Source: Pelodera strongyloides
Taxonomy: Eukaryota; Nematoda; Chromadorea; Rhabditida; Rhabditidae
Length of the DNA stretch: 64,000 bases
Direction of reading: 5' to 3'
Assembly (NCBI GenBank): GCA_036852015.1
Contig: JAANDG010000021.1
Coordinates: 62,001-126,000, forward strand
This document shows positions 11,859 to 25,676 of the stretch, piece after piece. Within the stretch, counting starts at the first letter, position 1, and each line of letters opens with the position of its first letter. Both the position numbers and the translations under genes were made by a program. Below the pieces are notes generated by a model. The model made no database searches. It was not told the DNA's origin and saw only the letters and a list, made by a program, of their open reading frames with translations.

Positions 11859-12572
11859 CCTTTGTCTGCATGCTTAAGAATGGTTGAAAATCATCTTGTA
11901 AATTATAAATAAGCACTTATTGGTGAGCAATGAATCGAAATAAATGAAAGAGCAAATTGTAGTCAAATATAGGAAAAATACATAGCACCGGTAGAAGCAT
12001 ACATGACTAAGCATACGTTAAAAAATGATAATAGATAGATGAAGAAATTATCGTTAATCGACAAGTTTTAATAGATTATATTATTGAAAGACGATAAAAG
12101 AACAATTCGTAATAATAATTTTATATGCGAGAGTCTGCATAGAAAAGTATACAGTAAGTATATGCCAGGCGTTCAATTAGCATACAAATGATAAGAATAC
12201 CGTAAACCTTAGGTGTACTATAAGTATCTCTCACACGTGATGTGGTGCCTCGTCTGTAGTACTCGCAGCAACGTACGTTATATGGTCCTTGGCCTTACGC
12301 TTGGTAATATTTTCGCTAGCAGCTTGCTCATCTAAAATTATCATTTACTCTTCATATTTTGGTACATATATATTTTTACTCATTAGATTATGACTATGAA
12401 AGAATGCGCAGAACTTGCCAAACTCTGAGTATTATTCGCCAGCTAGGTGAAAACATTGCGCCCCTACCCTAAAAAAAGCGAAAAAGAAATGGGATGACAA
12501 ATAATACGCGCGGGAGTTGGGTGGTGTGGTGTGGGCCAAGGGTGCGCGAAGTCGTTGATCAGCTGGGGACTT

Positions 12573-15270
12573 CTATGGCGCAGTTGTAGCGTACCAACTG
12601 GAATTGTACGCCTTGGACGTAGAGTGCGCCGCATCAATATGGCGTACGTGCCACTGCCACTGGCACTGCACGAAATTCCACCAAACACAGACATAATGCT
12701 GGATAAAAGCCAACAACACAATTGACACCAGAAAACGAACATTTACTGACTTGACCGGTTTGAAATCAACGAACGAAAAGGATTACTTTATAAGTTATAA
12801 ATGCAACAAAATGAACACAAAGCGTTAGTAGCATAGGACCCGGAAAGAACTTCGATCTCGTGTATTATTTGCAATGAATGAATTGAATGAATGCTTTTTT
12901 AAGTTAGTGAGCTGAACACCACCATTTTTATATGATTGAGCTAAAACTAACATATGGGAAGCTCTTTTCGCCGAATCCCGCTTAATATTCCTTTACTTTA
13001 AAACAAGCAAGCACAACACAATTTTGGAATGACTGACATAAAATGAGGCGAAATTGACACTTGAGTTGAGACATCTTGTGCATGCAAAACGTCACAAACG
13101 TCACATTTAAATTAACATAATGGGGTTTCCAAGTATCCCAAAAAATAGGTGTGATTCTGTCAATACTGACGTATTTCTGCACGAAACCTGCATATATAAT
13201 ATGAAAAATTGAAAAACATTCTCGTGTAGTTCCAATAAACTGTACATTTTCACCATACTTGGAAACCCCATAAAGAACACGTACGAAGAACTCGAAAACA
13301 AACATAACAGAATCCATAAGAAAATAACAAATATATATATATATATATATTGTTAAGCATACAAATATGTTGTTAGCTGAAAGTGGCTTAGCTACATTTA
13401 CAACGCAACGGTACAGAAGCCACACACAACATCAAACAGGCACAGGCAAAATAAAATAAAAGCGGTGTGTCACATGCTAATCAGCCTAGTTCAACACAAT
13501 TCGTGAGGCATGGAGACACAATCGGTTCCAAAACCACGTGATATGCCGCTTGGAACAAAAAAGTGGGCCTCGCATCATGCAGTACCCTCTTGGGGTTTCC
13601 AAGTATCCCAAAAAATCGGTGTCATTCTGTCAATACTACTGTATTTCTGCACGAAAGCGCATATATAATATGAACAATTAAAAAAATAAATTATCGTGTA
13701 GTTCCAAAATACTGTAAATTTTCAGCACACTTGGAAACCCCATTATTATTATCGAGCGGTCTACCACCTACTACACGGACAGCAATCAATAATGGAAGAT
13801 CGCTGATCAATCGATGATATATACCACTTACGTGCGATTTGAATGAAGAGAACGCCCCACATAATTGACCATATAATTCCGACGATAAGCGGACTCGTCA
13901 GCAACTGAAATATGGAAAAATTATTTTAAAGCGGTGTGGCACTTGGCTTGGAAATATACGCTGCACAGTATTCTCATGGTGTCAGAGGGGCCACATCTCT
14001 CTAACACTCACTATGCAAACCACTTGTCATACCACGTGTCATTCCATTTTATTAATGCTCTTGCTTGGTATTTTTGATAATTTTGTATTCAAAATCTTGC
14101 GTATATGTTATATTCTCTAGTGTTTAAAGCGAAATGCTAGCCCCTTTGGAAAATTTGCATATGATAAGCAAATCCTATGCTAATTTTGTACAAAATTAGC
14201 ATAGGATTTGCTTATCATATGCAAATTTTCCAAAGAGGCTAGCATTTCGCTTTAAAGTTCATTACTTTTTCCGAAGATGACCTTAGCATATGGCAAAACG
14301 GCGGCAATATGGCTTTAACAAATAACACGTGCAAATCAATGTATTTAGGTAACATAAAGCTATAAAGTTGTTCTTACTTGCAGAAAAGCCGCCAACAGAT
14401 TTGTCGTAAATGAACTTGACTTCGTTTCACCACGTGGGTCTGAACAGCAAAGAACAGAGAATGCGGCAACCAGCGTCCCTGAAGAAGTATTCAAATTAAA
14501 GCAAAACACCGGCCGGTTTTTGAAACGCATCTAGTACACCAGAATTCTTATGCAGCTCATGCAAATGAACATAAATTAGAAAAAAAAATCGAGCTAAAAT
14601 CGAGCAACTTTGCGTAAGAATTCAGGTGTCCACGATGTGCTTCAATAACCGGCCGGAAATAACGAAATTTCGCATATTTTATACAATGAAGCTCTAAGAG
14701 GGAAAAGGTCAGGCTCACGAAATGTGTAAACGGAATTGTGTGGAAATTAGCAGTTTTTTGTGTGGAAATTAGCAGTTTTTTGTCTGAAACTATCAGGCCG
14801 AAGTTGCTGCATTACAACTATGCGATGTTAATGCATCTGAACTATAAAATGTGACTAAACTAAAAGGTTAAAAGATAAAACCTTAAAACTCAATATAACT
14901 CACCAAGACCCGGAATAAATACGTTAAAAAGACAGCATAATCCAGCCAACCACATAGGCAGACATGGAATAGCTCGCCGGAAACGACCTTGGTGCTGAGA
15001 AAAAATGAAAATAATTTTGTTTTGTCAACCCAAAAAAAGGGTGTGTCAACCAAATTCCTGTACATCGTTGGTTTACGTTTTCGATAAAAATAACAATAAC
15101 AAGGTCATTTTATAAAATATATATTATAAAGATAAAAAAGTAGATAAAGACTTACATTAATAACCGAAATTGAGATTCTTTCGTTTTCCACAAGGGCTTG
15201 TGGCTCTTCTTCGAAATCCATTTTTGGCGATTTTGATTTTTCTTTGTCTTTTCGTGGTGGGGAATTTGAT
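12573..15270 (-). CDS. stum: Stum/SPEC3-family membrane protein
   Basis: Minus-strand coding exons are 15221-15156, 14994-14904, 14478-14378, 13904-13832 and 12745-12573, phases 0, 1, 0, 1, giving 167 aa. The mRNA may start at the TTTCAG acceptor before 15270, which suits trans-splicing. That leader is also open in frame, so coding could extend upstream. The core has the family signature: FRRAIPCLPMWLAGLCCLFN followed by VFIPGLGTLVAAFSVLCC (first membrane segment), then NLLAAFLQLLTSPLIVGI and IWSIMWGVLF (second segment). Drosophila Stum is required in proprioceptive neurons for mechanosensation; a similar role here is inference. The last exon adds a third hydrophobic stretch (FLVSIVLLAFIQHYVCVWWN) and a Trp-rich tail not typical of the family. 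Its acceptor (AAGTCAG) is weak, and an alternative acceptor ending CCAG would give a short tail instead. Introns carry MITEs of families A, C and D. Confidence 0.8.
13121..13270. mobile_element. MITE family D copy
   Basis: TGGGGTTTCCAAGTATCCC at the left and CTTGGAAACCCCA at the right. It is in the last intron of the Stum-like gene. Confidence 0.85.
13592..13742. mobile_element. MITE family D copy
   Basis: A second insertion of the same element 320 bp further on, in the same orientation, with GGGGTTTCCAAGTATCCC and CTTGGAAACCCC ends. Confidence 0.85.
14122..14256. mobile_element. Palindromic MITE family C
   Basis: An almost perfect 135-bp palindrome: TTTAAAGCGAAATGCTAGC at the left and its complement at the right, with arms meeting at TTTTGTACAAAA. 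A second copy with the same arms is at 51775-51947. Confidence 0.9.
14496..14662. mobile_element. MITE family A copy (CCGGCCGGTTTTTGAAAC ends)
   Basis: The left arm includes ACCGGCCGGTTTTTGAAACG and the right arm AATAACCGGCCGG. It lies 18 bp from the acceptor side of Stum-like exon 3. Confidence 0.75.
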
Positions 15271-15834
15271 CTGAAATTTATGTATTTTAAGAGCTAAATT
15301 TCAGCTGTGCTCCTTGATAATATATAGTGCTTCTTTTGCAGTAGTATCGGTATATTCATTGGCAAAATGTATGAGTGTCAGAGTCAGTTCTTGTTGGGTT
15401 CTGCGTTATGTGACATAACATAACATAACATAACGTTTCATACTTTTTCATGGCTTCCTTTATGTTTAAATTAAATATAAGACTGACTAGACATTCTGCG
15501 GTTTTTCTGAATGCTACTATTATGACCTTGCTAGAATTTAAATGCAAAAATAAATAAGTAAGCATGCAAGATGGAGAATGTAGACAAGAGAATATAAGGA
15601 AGTAAAATGAGGGCATGGAAATCCTCAGACAGAAACTATATTGCTCATTATATAATAAGTGGAAACAGATGTGTAGATCATTTCAGTACACAAAATAATG
15701 GAGAGCAATTAGTCAATTGCCAATAGCCGGGTAAAACAGCTTGTGTAATCAAGCAAACGCGAACCAGTGGATAAACATTAAGCATACTGAAAATAAAAAG
15801 AAACTTTTCATCTTAATGCCAATATTATCTTTTG

Positions 15835-16020
15835 TTAAAGCGAATACCGGTCCGTTTTTGAAACGCATGTACAACTGAATTCCTACGTAGTTATGCTGAT
15901 TAGCTGATTTACTCAAAATTAGCTAGATTTTTTATTCTAATTTATGTTCATTTGCATAGGTTGCATAAGAATTCTGCTCTACTCGATGCGTTTCAAAAAC
16001 CGGCCGGTATTTCGCTTTAA
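15835..16020. mobile_element. MITE family A, well preserved
   Basis: Ends TTAAAGCGAATACCGG and CCGGCCGGTATTTCGCTTTA. The inner arm TTTTTGAAACGCAT pairs with ATGCGTTTCAAAAA, and there is a common interior 'TTTATGTTCATTTGCATA'. It is about 186 bp with no coding capacity. This is the most abundant family in the window; other copies are listed separately. Internal words such as 'TGCATAAGAAT' and 'GTATTTATGC' are shared by nearly all copies. Confidence 0.9.
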
Positions 16021-17003
16021 TAATCTTTAAAGGTGAAGTATCTCTAGATTTTTTATTGGCTAGGATCACTGAGGAGTAAAGATCTTACGGTGTTATGGAA
16101 TTTTGGATAGAAAGTGTGCAACATTAATTATTTTTCCCATATATAAAAGTGAGCATTTTCGCATACGTCATTTCTCATGGGCCTGACCCTTTAAGCCAAT
16201 AGAAAAATATAATAACCAAGCTAATTTCAAAGAATTTAAAAAAAAACTGACTGAGCAACGAAATGGAAGAAAGCAACTGTTGCGGATTTGTTGATTGAGA
16301 TTGATGCTAGGTACGTACAATGATTACAACGGAACTTCAACTGATTGGGAATCAAAGTTCATGAAATTGAACCTAGACAGAAACTGTCAAGAACTTTTTT
16401 TTAAGAACTAGTTGAACCTATGAAGAAGCCTTTTTAAAATGATTATATGTTCGACTTGACTACATGCACAACATCATATGCTATGGGGTAATTAGGAAAC
16501 TACTAAAGATTCTATAACAGAACTAAGAAAGAATGAATGAAGAAGCTGCTGTGTAAAAGTACTAGGAAATCTTCCATAAAAGACCTTGATAATAAATTAC
16601 TCTGAAACTCTGAACTGAACCCTACACCCTACATCCTACACTCGAACTTACAATTAGGGAATAAAATTTTAAAAATTTACCTCATTATTTTGAATGACAA
16701 AAGTTTCGAGGGCATAGGTGCTGATAGTAGGTAGAGAATTTTACAGTGCTATGGAAGAATACATGACATTTAGCATTTAGTACTTGTTTTGCAACATCCT
16801 AGGCCCACCCTCCATCCATACTACCAGTGTACTATTTATGATAAACACTCGTCGTGTGCTGTTGTTGTTTGAAAAAATGCACTGCGTTTTACGTAAACAA
16901 ATATTTCGTATTCTAAATGTTCTCTAAACTGGGTTCCTTTTTGTGTTTTTTTTTTCCTAAAAAAAAAACATAGAGGGATAGTAGTATGTAAACTTGAAGG
17001 TAT

Positions 17004-17132
17004 TTTACGTTTATTAATTTTGCACGCAATTATTTTTAACTACTTTCAATACTAACAATATATATAAAAAATTAATCGTTTATTCATTTTGTACGCAATT
17101 ATTTTAACTACTTTCAATACTAACAATATATG
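17004..17132. repeat. Tandem duplication, ~65 bp unit
   Basis: Two near-identical units containing 'ACTACTTTCAATACTAACAA', differing by a few substitutions and small indels. Confidence 0.9.
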
Positions 17133-17814
17133 AATAACAATAATACAGCATCGTGTAAAAGAAAAAAATATAGAGTATATGTATTTGTACATAACTGTAC
17201 TACTTGTACATGCTTCTATGGAAGAAAGAAGATAATAATAACTACAGTAAACTTAAAAAATTTGTAAGTAACAACTCACTTTCTCAAATAATCCGCATAA
17301 CTGCACTCTTTTCTGCCAAACATTGACGTGGGCATTGGGGTAATATAGCTTATCATTGTTATAGATATATATTATAAAAAAACTTATATATTTAGTTAGT
17401 ACTGAATAGTCTGCGCTCTGTGCTCCCGGGAAAGTAAAATAGATTATATGTAGATGTGAATGTATGAATGATGGTCAGATGTAGGGATGTAGTGATTGCT
17501 TTCAGTATGGCAGAATATATATTATACAGAATATACGTAAATTGGATTAGAAGACTTACGTACTCGGTTAGATATACGGATTGCTTTTAGAATAGAACAG
17601 AATATATACGTATCTCTGAGACTTACGTACTAGATTAAATGAAGCGTTCTTAATTTTAGTTTAATTTATTTAGTTGTGTTTCTTCTTGAACGGAAGTCGC
17701 AGCGATTAGCCAACTCTGCCAAAACGTATCGAATTACAGCGTGGGAAGACTTTGTTGTAGTAATTGAATAGTGAACAGAAGAGAGTAGAAACAAATAGTT
17801 TACGCACGAACTTG

Positions 17815-17892
17815 CGTCCAGGAATAGTTACACCATGGAATAGGTATAGTTACACCCAGGAATAGGAGTCACACCACCTAGGAATAGAACAT
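17815..17892. repeat. Degenerate ~22-bp tandem repeat
   Basis: 'AGGAATAGTTACACCA'-like units repeat about four times with drift. Confidence 0.7.
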
Positions 17893-18639
17893 ACGCCAAT
17901 CCTTAGATTCCCACTGATTTGACAAAACTTGGTAGAATAGAGATTAAGTATCGTGTCTTCTTTGCTTCGTTAGTTTGTCAAAACAAAGCGTGCGTGATGA
18001 ATTGAGAAATTAAATTAGTCAATTAGGCTTTTTACAAATCAGATGTTCCCATTAATTGAATACACTTTATTAGACGAGGAAAGATGCTGCGGGTGACGAA
18101 ATATCCCTTTAAACTTGAATACAGTTCCACGGTGTGGACGATTTCTCCCTTTAAAGTCGAAGGCGGTGGGAGTGAATGTCCCTTTAAATTTGGAAAGTAC
18201 AGTAGACAGTAAATGAATGATGTTATGGGTAGGGTCTTGGCAGACGTATTTCAAGTGAAATAGAAGTTTTCGTCAATAATAAATCGCTCAATGTCGAGTT
18301 GAAAAGTCTGCCATACGCCCCCAATATCACTTGGCTTGTGGTAGAAAATGAGAGGACAATTGTCATGAAAGTTCACGTGCATTTCCACAGCACCAAGACT
18401 AATGAAAAGGACGTCGTCCATTTTTATAAAGCAATATGATCCGTGGTTTATGAAATTTGTGCTGAAAATCATGTATTATATGCTCATTTGCTCGAAAGGG
18501 AGGGAAAAGAACAATTGTCAAGAAAATTCAAGTGCCTTTCCACAACTCTAACATACCAATGCATGACGGTTTTTTTGTTTATCCATAACCCTGATATTCA
18601 TTTGCCTAATTCTAATCACACTTATAATTCTTTGACTTG

Positions 18640-18682
18640 GGCTTAGGCTTAGGCTTGCTTAGGCTTAGGATTAGGCTTAGGT
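18640..18682 (+). repeat. Degenerate telomeric hexamers
   Basis: Six or more TTAGGC or near-TTAGGC units, with one deletion and one TTAGGA variant. Confidence 0.85.
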
Positions 18683-18910
18683 TCTTTCACAATATTTCCA
18701 ATGACAAAATGTGAACGTATGTTCGGTGCAACATGTGGTCATTCCCTTGGTGAAAAAAGCCTCCAAAATGAGGGATTTAATATCTTGTCCGTTTTATAGA
18801 GGAGTTCTTATTACAATCAGTTGATGAAGTGGATTTGCTTCAGAAAAAATGGATTGAGGTTTCAGAAAAAAATAGACCGAGAATTGATCGGGCGTGTGTC
18901 CGAATATAGA

Positions 18911-19087
18911 ATACCGGTCGGGTCGGTTTCTGAAACCCATCGCGGACAACTGAATTCTTACGTATTTATGCAAAGTTGCTCGAATTTAGCTAGATTTTTT
19001 ATTCTAATTTATGTTCATTTGCATAAGCTGCATAAGAATACTGGTATACTCGATGTGTTTCAAAAACCGGCCGGTATTTCGCTTTAA
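18911..19087. mobile_element. MITE family A copy
   Basis: The right end CCGGCCGGTATTTCGCTTTA is intact. The left end is mutated (ATACCGGTCGGGTCGG). Confidence 0.8.
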
Positions 19088-19549
19088 ATAAATACATAAT
19101 TACAAGCCTTACGTAATTAGATAAATTAGAACGCAAATAAATAATACACTTTCAATTGAATATTACAATTACCCATCGCAGAAATTTACTACTTTATAAA
19201 TGCTCTATGAAAGTTTTCAGCAATTAGAATGTGTAAAGCATATTCTGATAGCCGAGGTACTGTGAATGTGAATCCCATTTTCGACATTTCTTAAATATAT
19301 TATTTCTGTTTTCAAGGAATCATTCGGGACAAAACATTTCTCCAAAGTGTTTTTGGGAAACGGAGAGCTGAAATTTGGTCCTATAATTAGATAGTTTTGG
19401 CCACTCAGCCAAGGGGTTCCATGTAGCCCATATTTAAAAGCAATGTCGGCCTAAAGGAAACCCCAAGACACGGGATTTCACAAAACGAGCGTACTTACTA
19501 GGGGCCAAGCATAAAATATACTAGGTATAATGATAACTAACAATAAGAA

Positions 19550-20090
19550 AAGTAATACGGTACATTTTAAAAACACTTATCATCTCAATGCCGACTTGAT
19601 GTTAGTCATATAAAACAGAACCGTAGGCTGTGCAAGGCAAGGCCAGGTGCCGTATTAGTTAGTACATCAGCCATTTCTGCGGTTATACTTTATACTACAC
19701 GCTACAATCCATATATTGATTACGGTACATTTTAAAAACACTTACAATTAGTATGACAATAGCTTAGTCATATAAAAGAGACGGTTTTGTTAGCAGACAT
19801 TGCTACCGTCTTGTGTACGTAGTTAGCACTAGCACACCATATATTGCTACGATATTTACAGACTACAAACTACATATAACCTACAATTTGCTACAATATA
19901 TGTATTGATTACGGTATATATTTCAACGAAAAAAACGCCTACCTCTTCTAGAAAGACAAGAACGTAGTCATACAACACAGAATCATGGTTTCAAATCGTC
20001 TCGTGTCATAGTATTTGGCGAGGTCGAGAGCTCTCAGGATAAGTACTGCAAGACATCATGCAGATACTGGAGATTCAGGTATAAAAACAC
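19550..20090. repeat. Diverged ~165-190 bp tandem repeat
   Basis: 'TACGGTACATTTTAAAAACA' occurs at 19556 and 19721, with a decayed third start at 19910. Each is followed about 70-80 bp later by a 'TAGTCATATAAAACAGA'-like word. This suggests three old tandem units. Confidence 0.6.
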
Positions 20091-20245
20091 GAAAATACAA
20101 TGTTTTACACGAATTTGACATGGAGAGTGCAGACGTGTAATGACGACGACAAGACATCATGTAAATCGAGGAGATTTAGAGAAGAAAACTCGAAAAAGAC
20201 AAGTTTTATCGCGATATCGCGTGGAGAGTTGAGACGTGTAAGACA
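20045..20245. repeat. Diverged ~95-bp tandem pair
   Basis: Both units run from 'AAGACATCATG' to 'CGTGGAGAGT..AGACGTGTA', with roughly three quarters identity between. Confidence 0.65.
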
Positions 20246-20623
20246 GGGATTTTTGAAAAGAGATGAGCTCACCGTGGCTTCTTGATTACATACATCAAAT
20301 GACGAGAAATCATTGCGGAAATCTGAAACTCTGAAATTCATAATCGTAAAGTCGTTTTGATATACAAGAAAACCATAATGCACTGCGTGCACAATAAGAA
20401 TAGCGTACTACTTGTCTACAGTAACCTAAAATTGATTGCTGTGTACGAACAATCAATATTCTGAATTTTGACAAAAAAAAAGAATGTATTCGACGAGCTA
20501 GGCTTACAACATACATGTTATAAAGTTGTTCTTTGCATAAGTTGAGAACAAATGCGAACTACAAACGATGACGCCATGCTGACTAATAATTGCATGATTT
20601 ATTCAGGGCATTTGACTTGTTGC

Positions 20624-20778
20624 ACACACAAACACACGCACACAAAACACACACACACACACACACACACACATCCACACGCACACACATACGCACACAC
20701 ATACACACATACACGCCCAGACATACAGACATACACACACACGCATGCGCACGTACACACACATACACATACACATGT
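20624..20778. repeat. (CA)n-rich microsatellite
   Basis: CACACA with ATAC interruptions. The overlapping Thr/His and Val/Cys frames are its translation. Confidence 0.95.
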
Positions 20779-21410
20779 TGACTAATTAGTGCGTTATTTG
20801 TTCAGAGTTGTGGAGAGAGAATGTGTGAGTGTTTGTTTGTTTGTGTTGTTGAAACAGAGGGTAGATGGATGAACACAAACAAATCGAACTGATCTTCCGT
20901 CTTTTTGTGGAAATGGAGTGCTTAGCGAGTGAGCCAATCACGAATCACCTCGCCAGTTAAAGGGTCAGGCACACGAAAAATACAGCATACTGATGTTTCT
21001 TCCATTTTTTATGGCGTGTGATTTCTGAACAATACCAAGCAATTGCATTACCAAAAGCTTTGCTACCACACTTTATAGGACACGAGCAATTTAGTGAAAA
21101 ACTACCTAATGTCACGTCGCCTGTCGCGCACTCAAACTTCGCACAATCGCCGCGCAAAAACAAATCCGTCGCAGACTGGCGGCGCTAACCCGCTAACTCC
21201 CCCTGAGACCCTGCTGATGATGGCAAAGAGTGCGCCTAGCCGCTAGGGATTCGAAAAGGTGCACAATTTCAATTTCAGTCGAATTTCAGTTAAGTTTAAA
21301 TTTAAACAACTTCAGATAAAGCACGCGAAACAAGTTGTTTAGTTTCCATATATGAATGTAAAATTACGGTTCAAACTAGCCCTCGACTACCTTGCACATC
21401 TATAAAATAT

Positions 21411-21570
21411 TTGGGAAACAATATGCATGCTCCTGAGGCGATTTTCACCACTCAATTCCCCATGGGCATGGGGAATTCGCCGTCTTTTTCTCTGCGTGTC
21501 TCACATAAGAATTCTATATCATGTCCCCAGGGAGTATTTCCCCGAGGAAATCGGAGTGGTGAATATGGCC
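21411..21570. repeat. Dispersed repeat with inverted ends
   Basis: TTCACCACTCAATTCCCCA and GGAGTGGTGAA are partly inverted. The interior 'CTGTCCCCAGGGAATATTTC'-like sequence and 'TCTTTTTCTC' recur at about 57955-58085, so this is a second family of short element. Confidence 0.65.
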
Positions 21571-21917
21571 TCTGGATTTCTACCTTCCTTCTTTTGGTTA
21601 CCTTCTTTTACCGCTCGGGTTTCCTCCCTTGGAGGAAGTATGTTACATATACAAGTCGTATCACGTTACTCTCTTCAATAAAAAAAGCCTCCGAAAGTGA
21701 GAGGTGAGCTTAGTCTGTTTAGTGGAGAAGAACGCTGCGCGTGTGGATATAAGTGTTGAGCTGGGAGAAAAGAAAACAAAGTGTAAGGCTTTGCGTTGAG
21801 AGTTCTCCTCCTTTTAGTAAAGAGCACTAAACCACAAATATACGGTCACACACGAAGACAATGGTACAGAGTCGGGAAGACTTCCTTATGCTGAACTCAG
21901 TGGTGTTAGTAGTTAGT

Positions 21918-22060
21918 TCCCAAACTGCGCAAACAAAGTAACTGTGTCCTAACCTAAATACCTAAACTACCCAAGCAAAGTCTAATGCCCTAACCTAAAC
22001 TCCTAAACAAAGTAATAGTGTCCTAAATTAAACTGTCCAAGCAAAGGAATAGTGCCCTAA
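21918..22060. repeat. Degenerate tandem repeat, ~40-45 bp
   Basis: Four drifting units built from CAAAGTAA and GTGTCCTAACCTAAAC. Confidence 0.75.
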
Positions 22061-22227
22061 TATTGAATTGTTTCGCAAGGAGTAGTAAGGAGTAGAATAT
22101 AATTGTACCGTACTGATTCATTATCCTACAAATACACTACTGAAGTACTGAACGTCTCAAAGAGCACGATTGCTAGGTGACAACATTTTTATGTAGAAAA
22201 ATGCTGCTATATTACCCAATGATTAAT

Positions 22228-22350
22228 TGTGTGTGCATGTGTATGTTTGTATGTTTGTTTGTGTGTTTGTGCATTACCATGTACCTCTGTGTGGGTGTGT
22301 GTGTCCGTCTGTCTTTATGTATGTGTCCGTCTAAATCTGTGTTTCTGTAT
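22228..22350. repeat. GT-rich imperfect microsatellite
   Basis: Alternating TGTG and TTTG with interruptions. Confidence 0.85.
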
Positions 22351-22698
22351 GTGTAAGCGATCTTATTTTAGTCATCTCCTCTTTCCTTCCAGCTAGTTTT
22401 CCTCCGAAAGAAGAACACAATTTGCTGTATTCATGCAATGTTCACCCATTGCCGGGTGGGTTCTCCTTAGGGAATGGGTGTTTAGTCTCTCTATGTGGGA
22501 CCTGTGCTCCTTTAGTCCTTTATTTGCTTAATGTCCGGTCTCAGCCATTATTGGCTGGTGTGTGTATGTGTGGTCAGTCTCTCAGAAAGAAGAGACCACC
22601 CTCTATGATTCAGTCCTTCAGGCGAAAACTGGGCCTTCCCCCTCTGGGTTCTTCCCTCCTTAAGGTATGACTACCCGGGAGATAGTTCCTAGTTCCCA

Positions 22699-22889
22699 CT
22701 TTAAAACGGTACGGCGCGTGTTTATGATGAATATGCTGGGCAACTGCATTCTCATGGGCTATTTCAATATACGGAAATCTAGTTGATCAGTATTCGTAGC
22801 ATATTACTGTGCCCTTTTGTGCATTTGGCACAGAATGGAATATAATTAGCATATATACTCTCCAAAACCACATGTCATACAGCTTTAAA
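22699..22889. mobile_element. MITE family H copy
   Basis: Ends CACTTTAAAACGGTACGGC and ACATGTCATACAGCTTTAAA. Confidence 0.7.
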
Positions 22890-23423
22890 TCATCACTAGA
22901 ATAACTTCCCTGTCGACCCTGTCCCCATGTCATGCCTCAGTGAGCACGGACTAGTTCCACAAAACGCGACAGTTTTACTCCTAAGTATTGTCCCTTTTCT
23001 ACTTTTCTACTAGTTGTATGTGTACGGTATCCGGTTGTTTTCTAGATGACCGACTTTCAATAATAGCCGCCGGCAACTGCAAGTTTAAGCACAACGAACG
23101 CACAAGTTTTACACAGGTTGACTCGCGGTCAGCTTGCTCCGAACTTTACCCTCTATGACACAATTCAGTAGAAAGCTTAAATTTCGTCTTATTGTTCGAT
23201 ATTTAATTGTGATTATTAATATTGTAGGAAATGTGTTATTTTTATTCTCAAGAGAAGATAATATAAAACAACTAATGGTGCTTCCAAATTTTTCATAACA
23301 TTACTATTTTCACGTCTAGTCTCGATCGCTATTGTTGTCTTCCCAAATACCATTGCTTGTGTTTTTTTTGTGTATCTACCTAGTTTCTGCACTATAATAT
23401 AAACATACCCATTGAACTCTTCA

Positions 23424-23598
23424 CTATACCGGCCGGTTTTTGAAACACATCGAGAACACCAGCATTCTTATGTAGCATATGCACATGACCATAAATTGGA
23501 ATAAAAAATCGAGCCAAATTCGAGTAAATTAGCATAAATACGTAAGAATTCAGTTGTTCACGATGCGTTTCAAAAACCGGCCGGTATTTTGCTTTAAG
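23424..23598. mobile_element. MITE family A copy
   Basis: Ends ATACCGGCCGGTTTTTGAAA and AACCGGCCGGTATTTTGC. It is in reverse orientation to the 15835 copy. Confidence 0.85.
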
Positions 23599-24291
23599 AT
23601 TATGAGATTGCATTTTTAGGGATTCTAATTCTAATTTTTTTTACAACAAACGCAATGAAATCGAGATCCAAACTTACGATTTGCACCGATCCTGACCCTT
23701 TACATATTCGCTATTGCGAATTTATTCCCCCTATGATTTCCTGAGTACCTACAAATATAAATCCAACAAAGTAGTGAAAGGGGAAGGTATTATTAAGCCT
23801 ATTCCGCGAGACGAAAACCTTTTGACCTCATTTTTGGTGGAGGAAATCATCCCCCCTATATCCACATAGAAAATCCACTTTGGTAGGAAAGTAATCCTCA
23901 GCCATAATACCTTTACCAACTTTACAAATAGAACAATTCATATATTTCACTTTTACATTGGAACATATGAAGTTAAAAATATTATTGAATTTTCAATCGA
24001 CAATCTTATATCTCATAGAAATCAATTTTTGGTAGAAATTCATACATCTATATTAAAATCCGCTTTCAAAAAGAACCGTTTTTGGGCGGCGGCCTCGACT
24101 GTTAAGCTGGCGTGGATTCATAAGCAACTTTTTATTATTACTTTACCATTGTTCTCATTTAATCAATTTGCATAGTTTCTCGTTGTATCCCAAGATTTGT
24201 TTGCTTTTTGTGGACATTTTATGATTTCATTGACGATTTTCAATAATTCTAGAAATAGATTTGAAGTGAAATTTATCATGAAATGCATTTT

Positions 24292-24474
24292 TTAAAGCGT
24301 AATAACACGTGTTTTGTGAAACGTACGATTTGTAGCTACAATTCCACGTATTATATGCTAATTGTGGTACTTATGTGTCCTAACCCCTAACTACCCCAGC
24401 TGGAAGAGAAAGTTGCACACAACCCGTGTAAATGCATTTGTCCAGCAGTTTCACAAACCACGCGCCATACTGCT

Positions 24475-24479
<5 letters not shown>
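24292..24479. mobile_element. MITE family H copy abutting the poly-G element
   Basis: Left end TTTAAAGCGTAATAACACG and right end CGCGCCATACTGCTTTAAAG. The final CTTTAAAG is shared with the start of the next element, so one element may have inserted into the end of the other. Confidence 0.75.
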
Positions 24480-25304
<825 letters not shown>

Positions 25305-25331
25305 CGAATACATTTTTTTTATCTTTCAGGT

Positions 25332-25593
25332 ATGCGGCCGGTCCTGCTCGGGTTCACATTTTTAGTTGCAATTGTTTATGCTCAATTCGATCCAGAATGC
25401 AAATGGAGAGACAATGTTACTTGTAAGTTGTTATGGTATAAAGTAATACCAATAAATAATAATACTTGAAAATTAGCAATTCTTTGCTGATGGTTTTCGC
25501 GGTCAGTAAAGTATCTCTCTGTCTATGTCTCCTCACTCTCTCACTCTCGTCTCTGCTCACTTCTCTCTTGTTCTGTCCCCCTCCTCTCTGTCC

Positions 25594-25676
<83 letters not shown>

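Larger units (their letters stand above)
10840..12572. other. Intergenic between convergent genes
   Basis: No gene seen. It contains a family H MITE with internal telomeric hexamers (11278-11462) and tandem tRNA-like sequences (11691-11858). The rest is AT-rich unique sequence. Confidence 0.6.
15271..24474. other. Nine-kilobase repeat-rich gene desert
   Basis: I find no set of exons here that join in phase with credible splice sites on either strand. The listed repeats (MITEs A, H, tandem repeats of 60-190 bp, CA and GT microsatellites) account for a good part. The remainder is AT-rich and undistinguished. Weak open frames (18251-18472 minus, 20100-20392 both strands) fall in repeats. Confidence 0.5.

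Noticed and set aside
12464..12742. A 92-aa minus-strand frame overlapping the last Stum-like exon
   Set aside because: It is a shadow frame; the phase required by the upstream exon selects the other reading.
20552..20785. Thr/His- and Val/Cys-rich frames
   Set aside because: They are translated CA microsatellite.
22420..22670. An 82-aa plus-strand frame in a GC-richer patch
   Set aside because: No splice context or recognisable domain. It may be mobile-element debris like the patch at 53060-53220.
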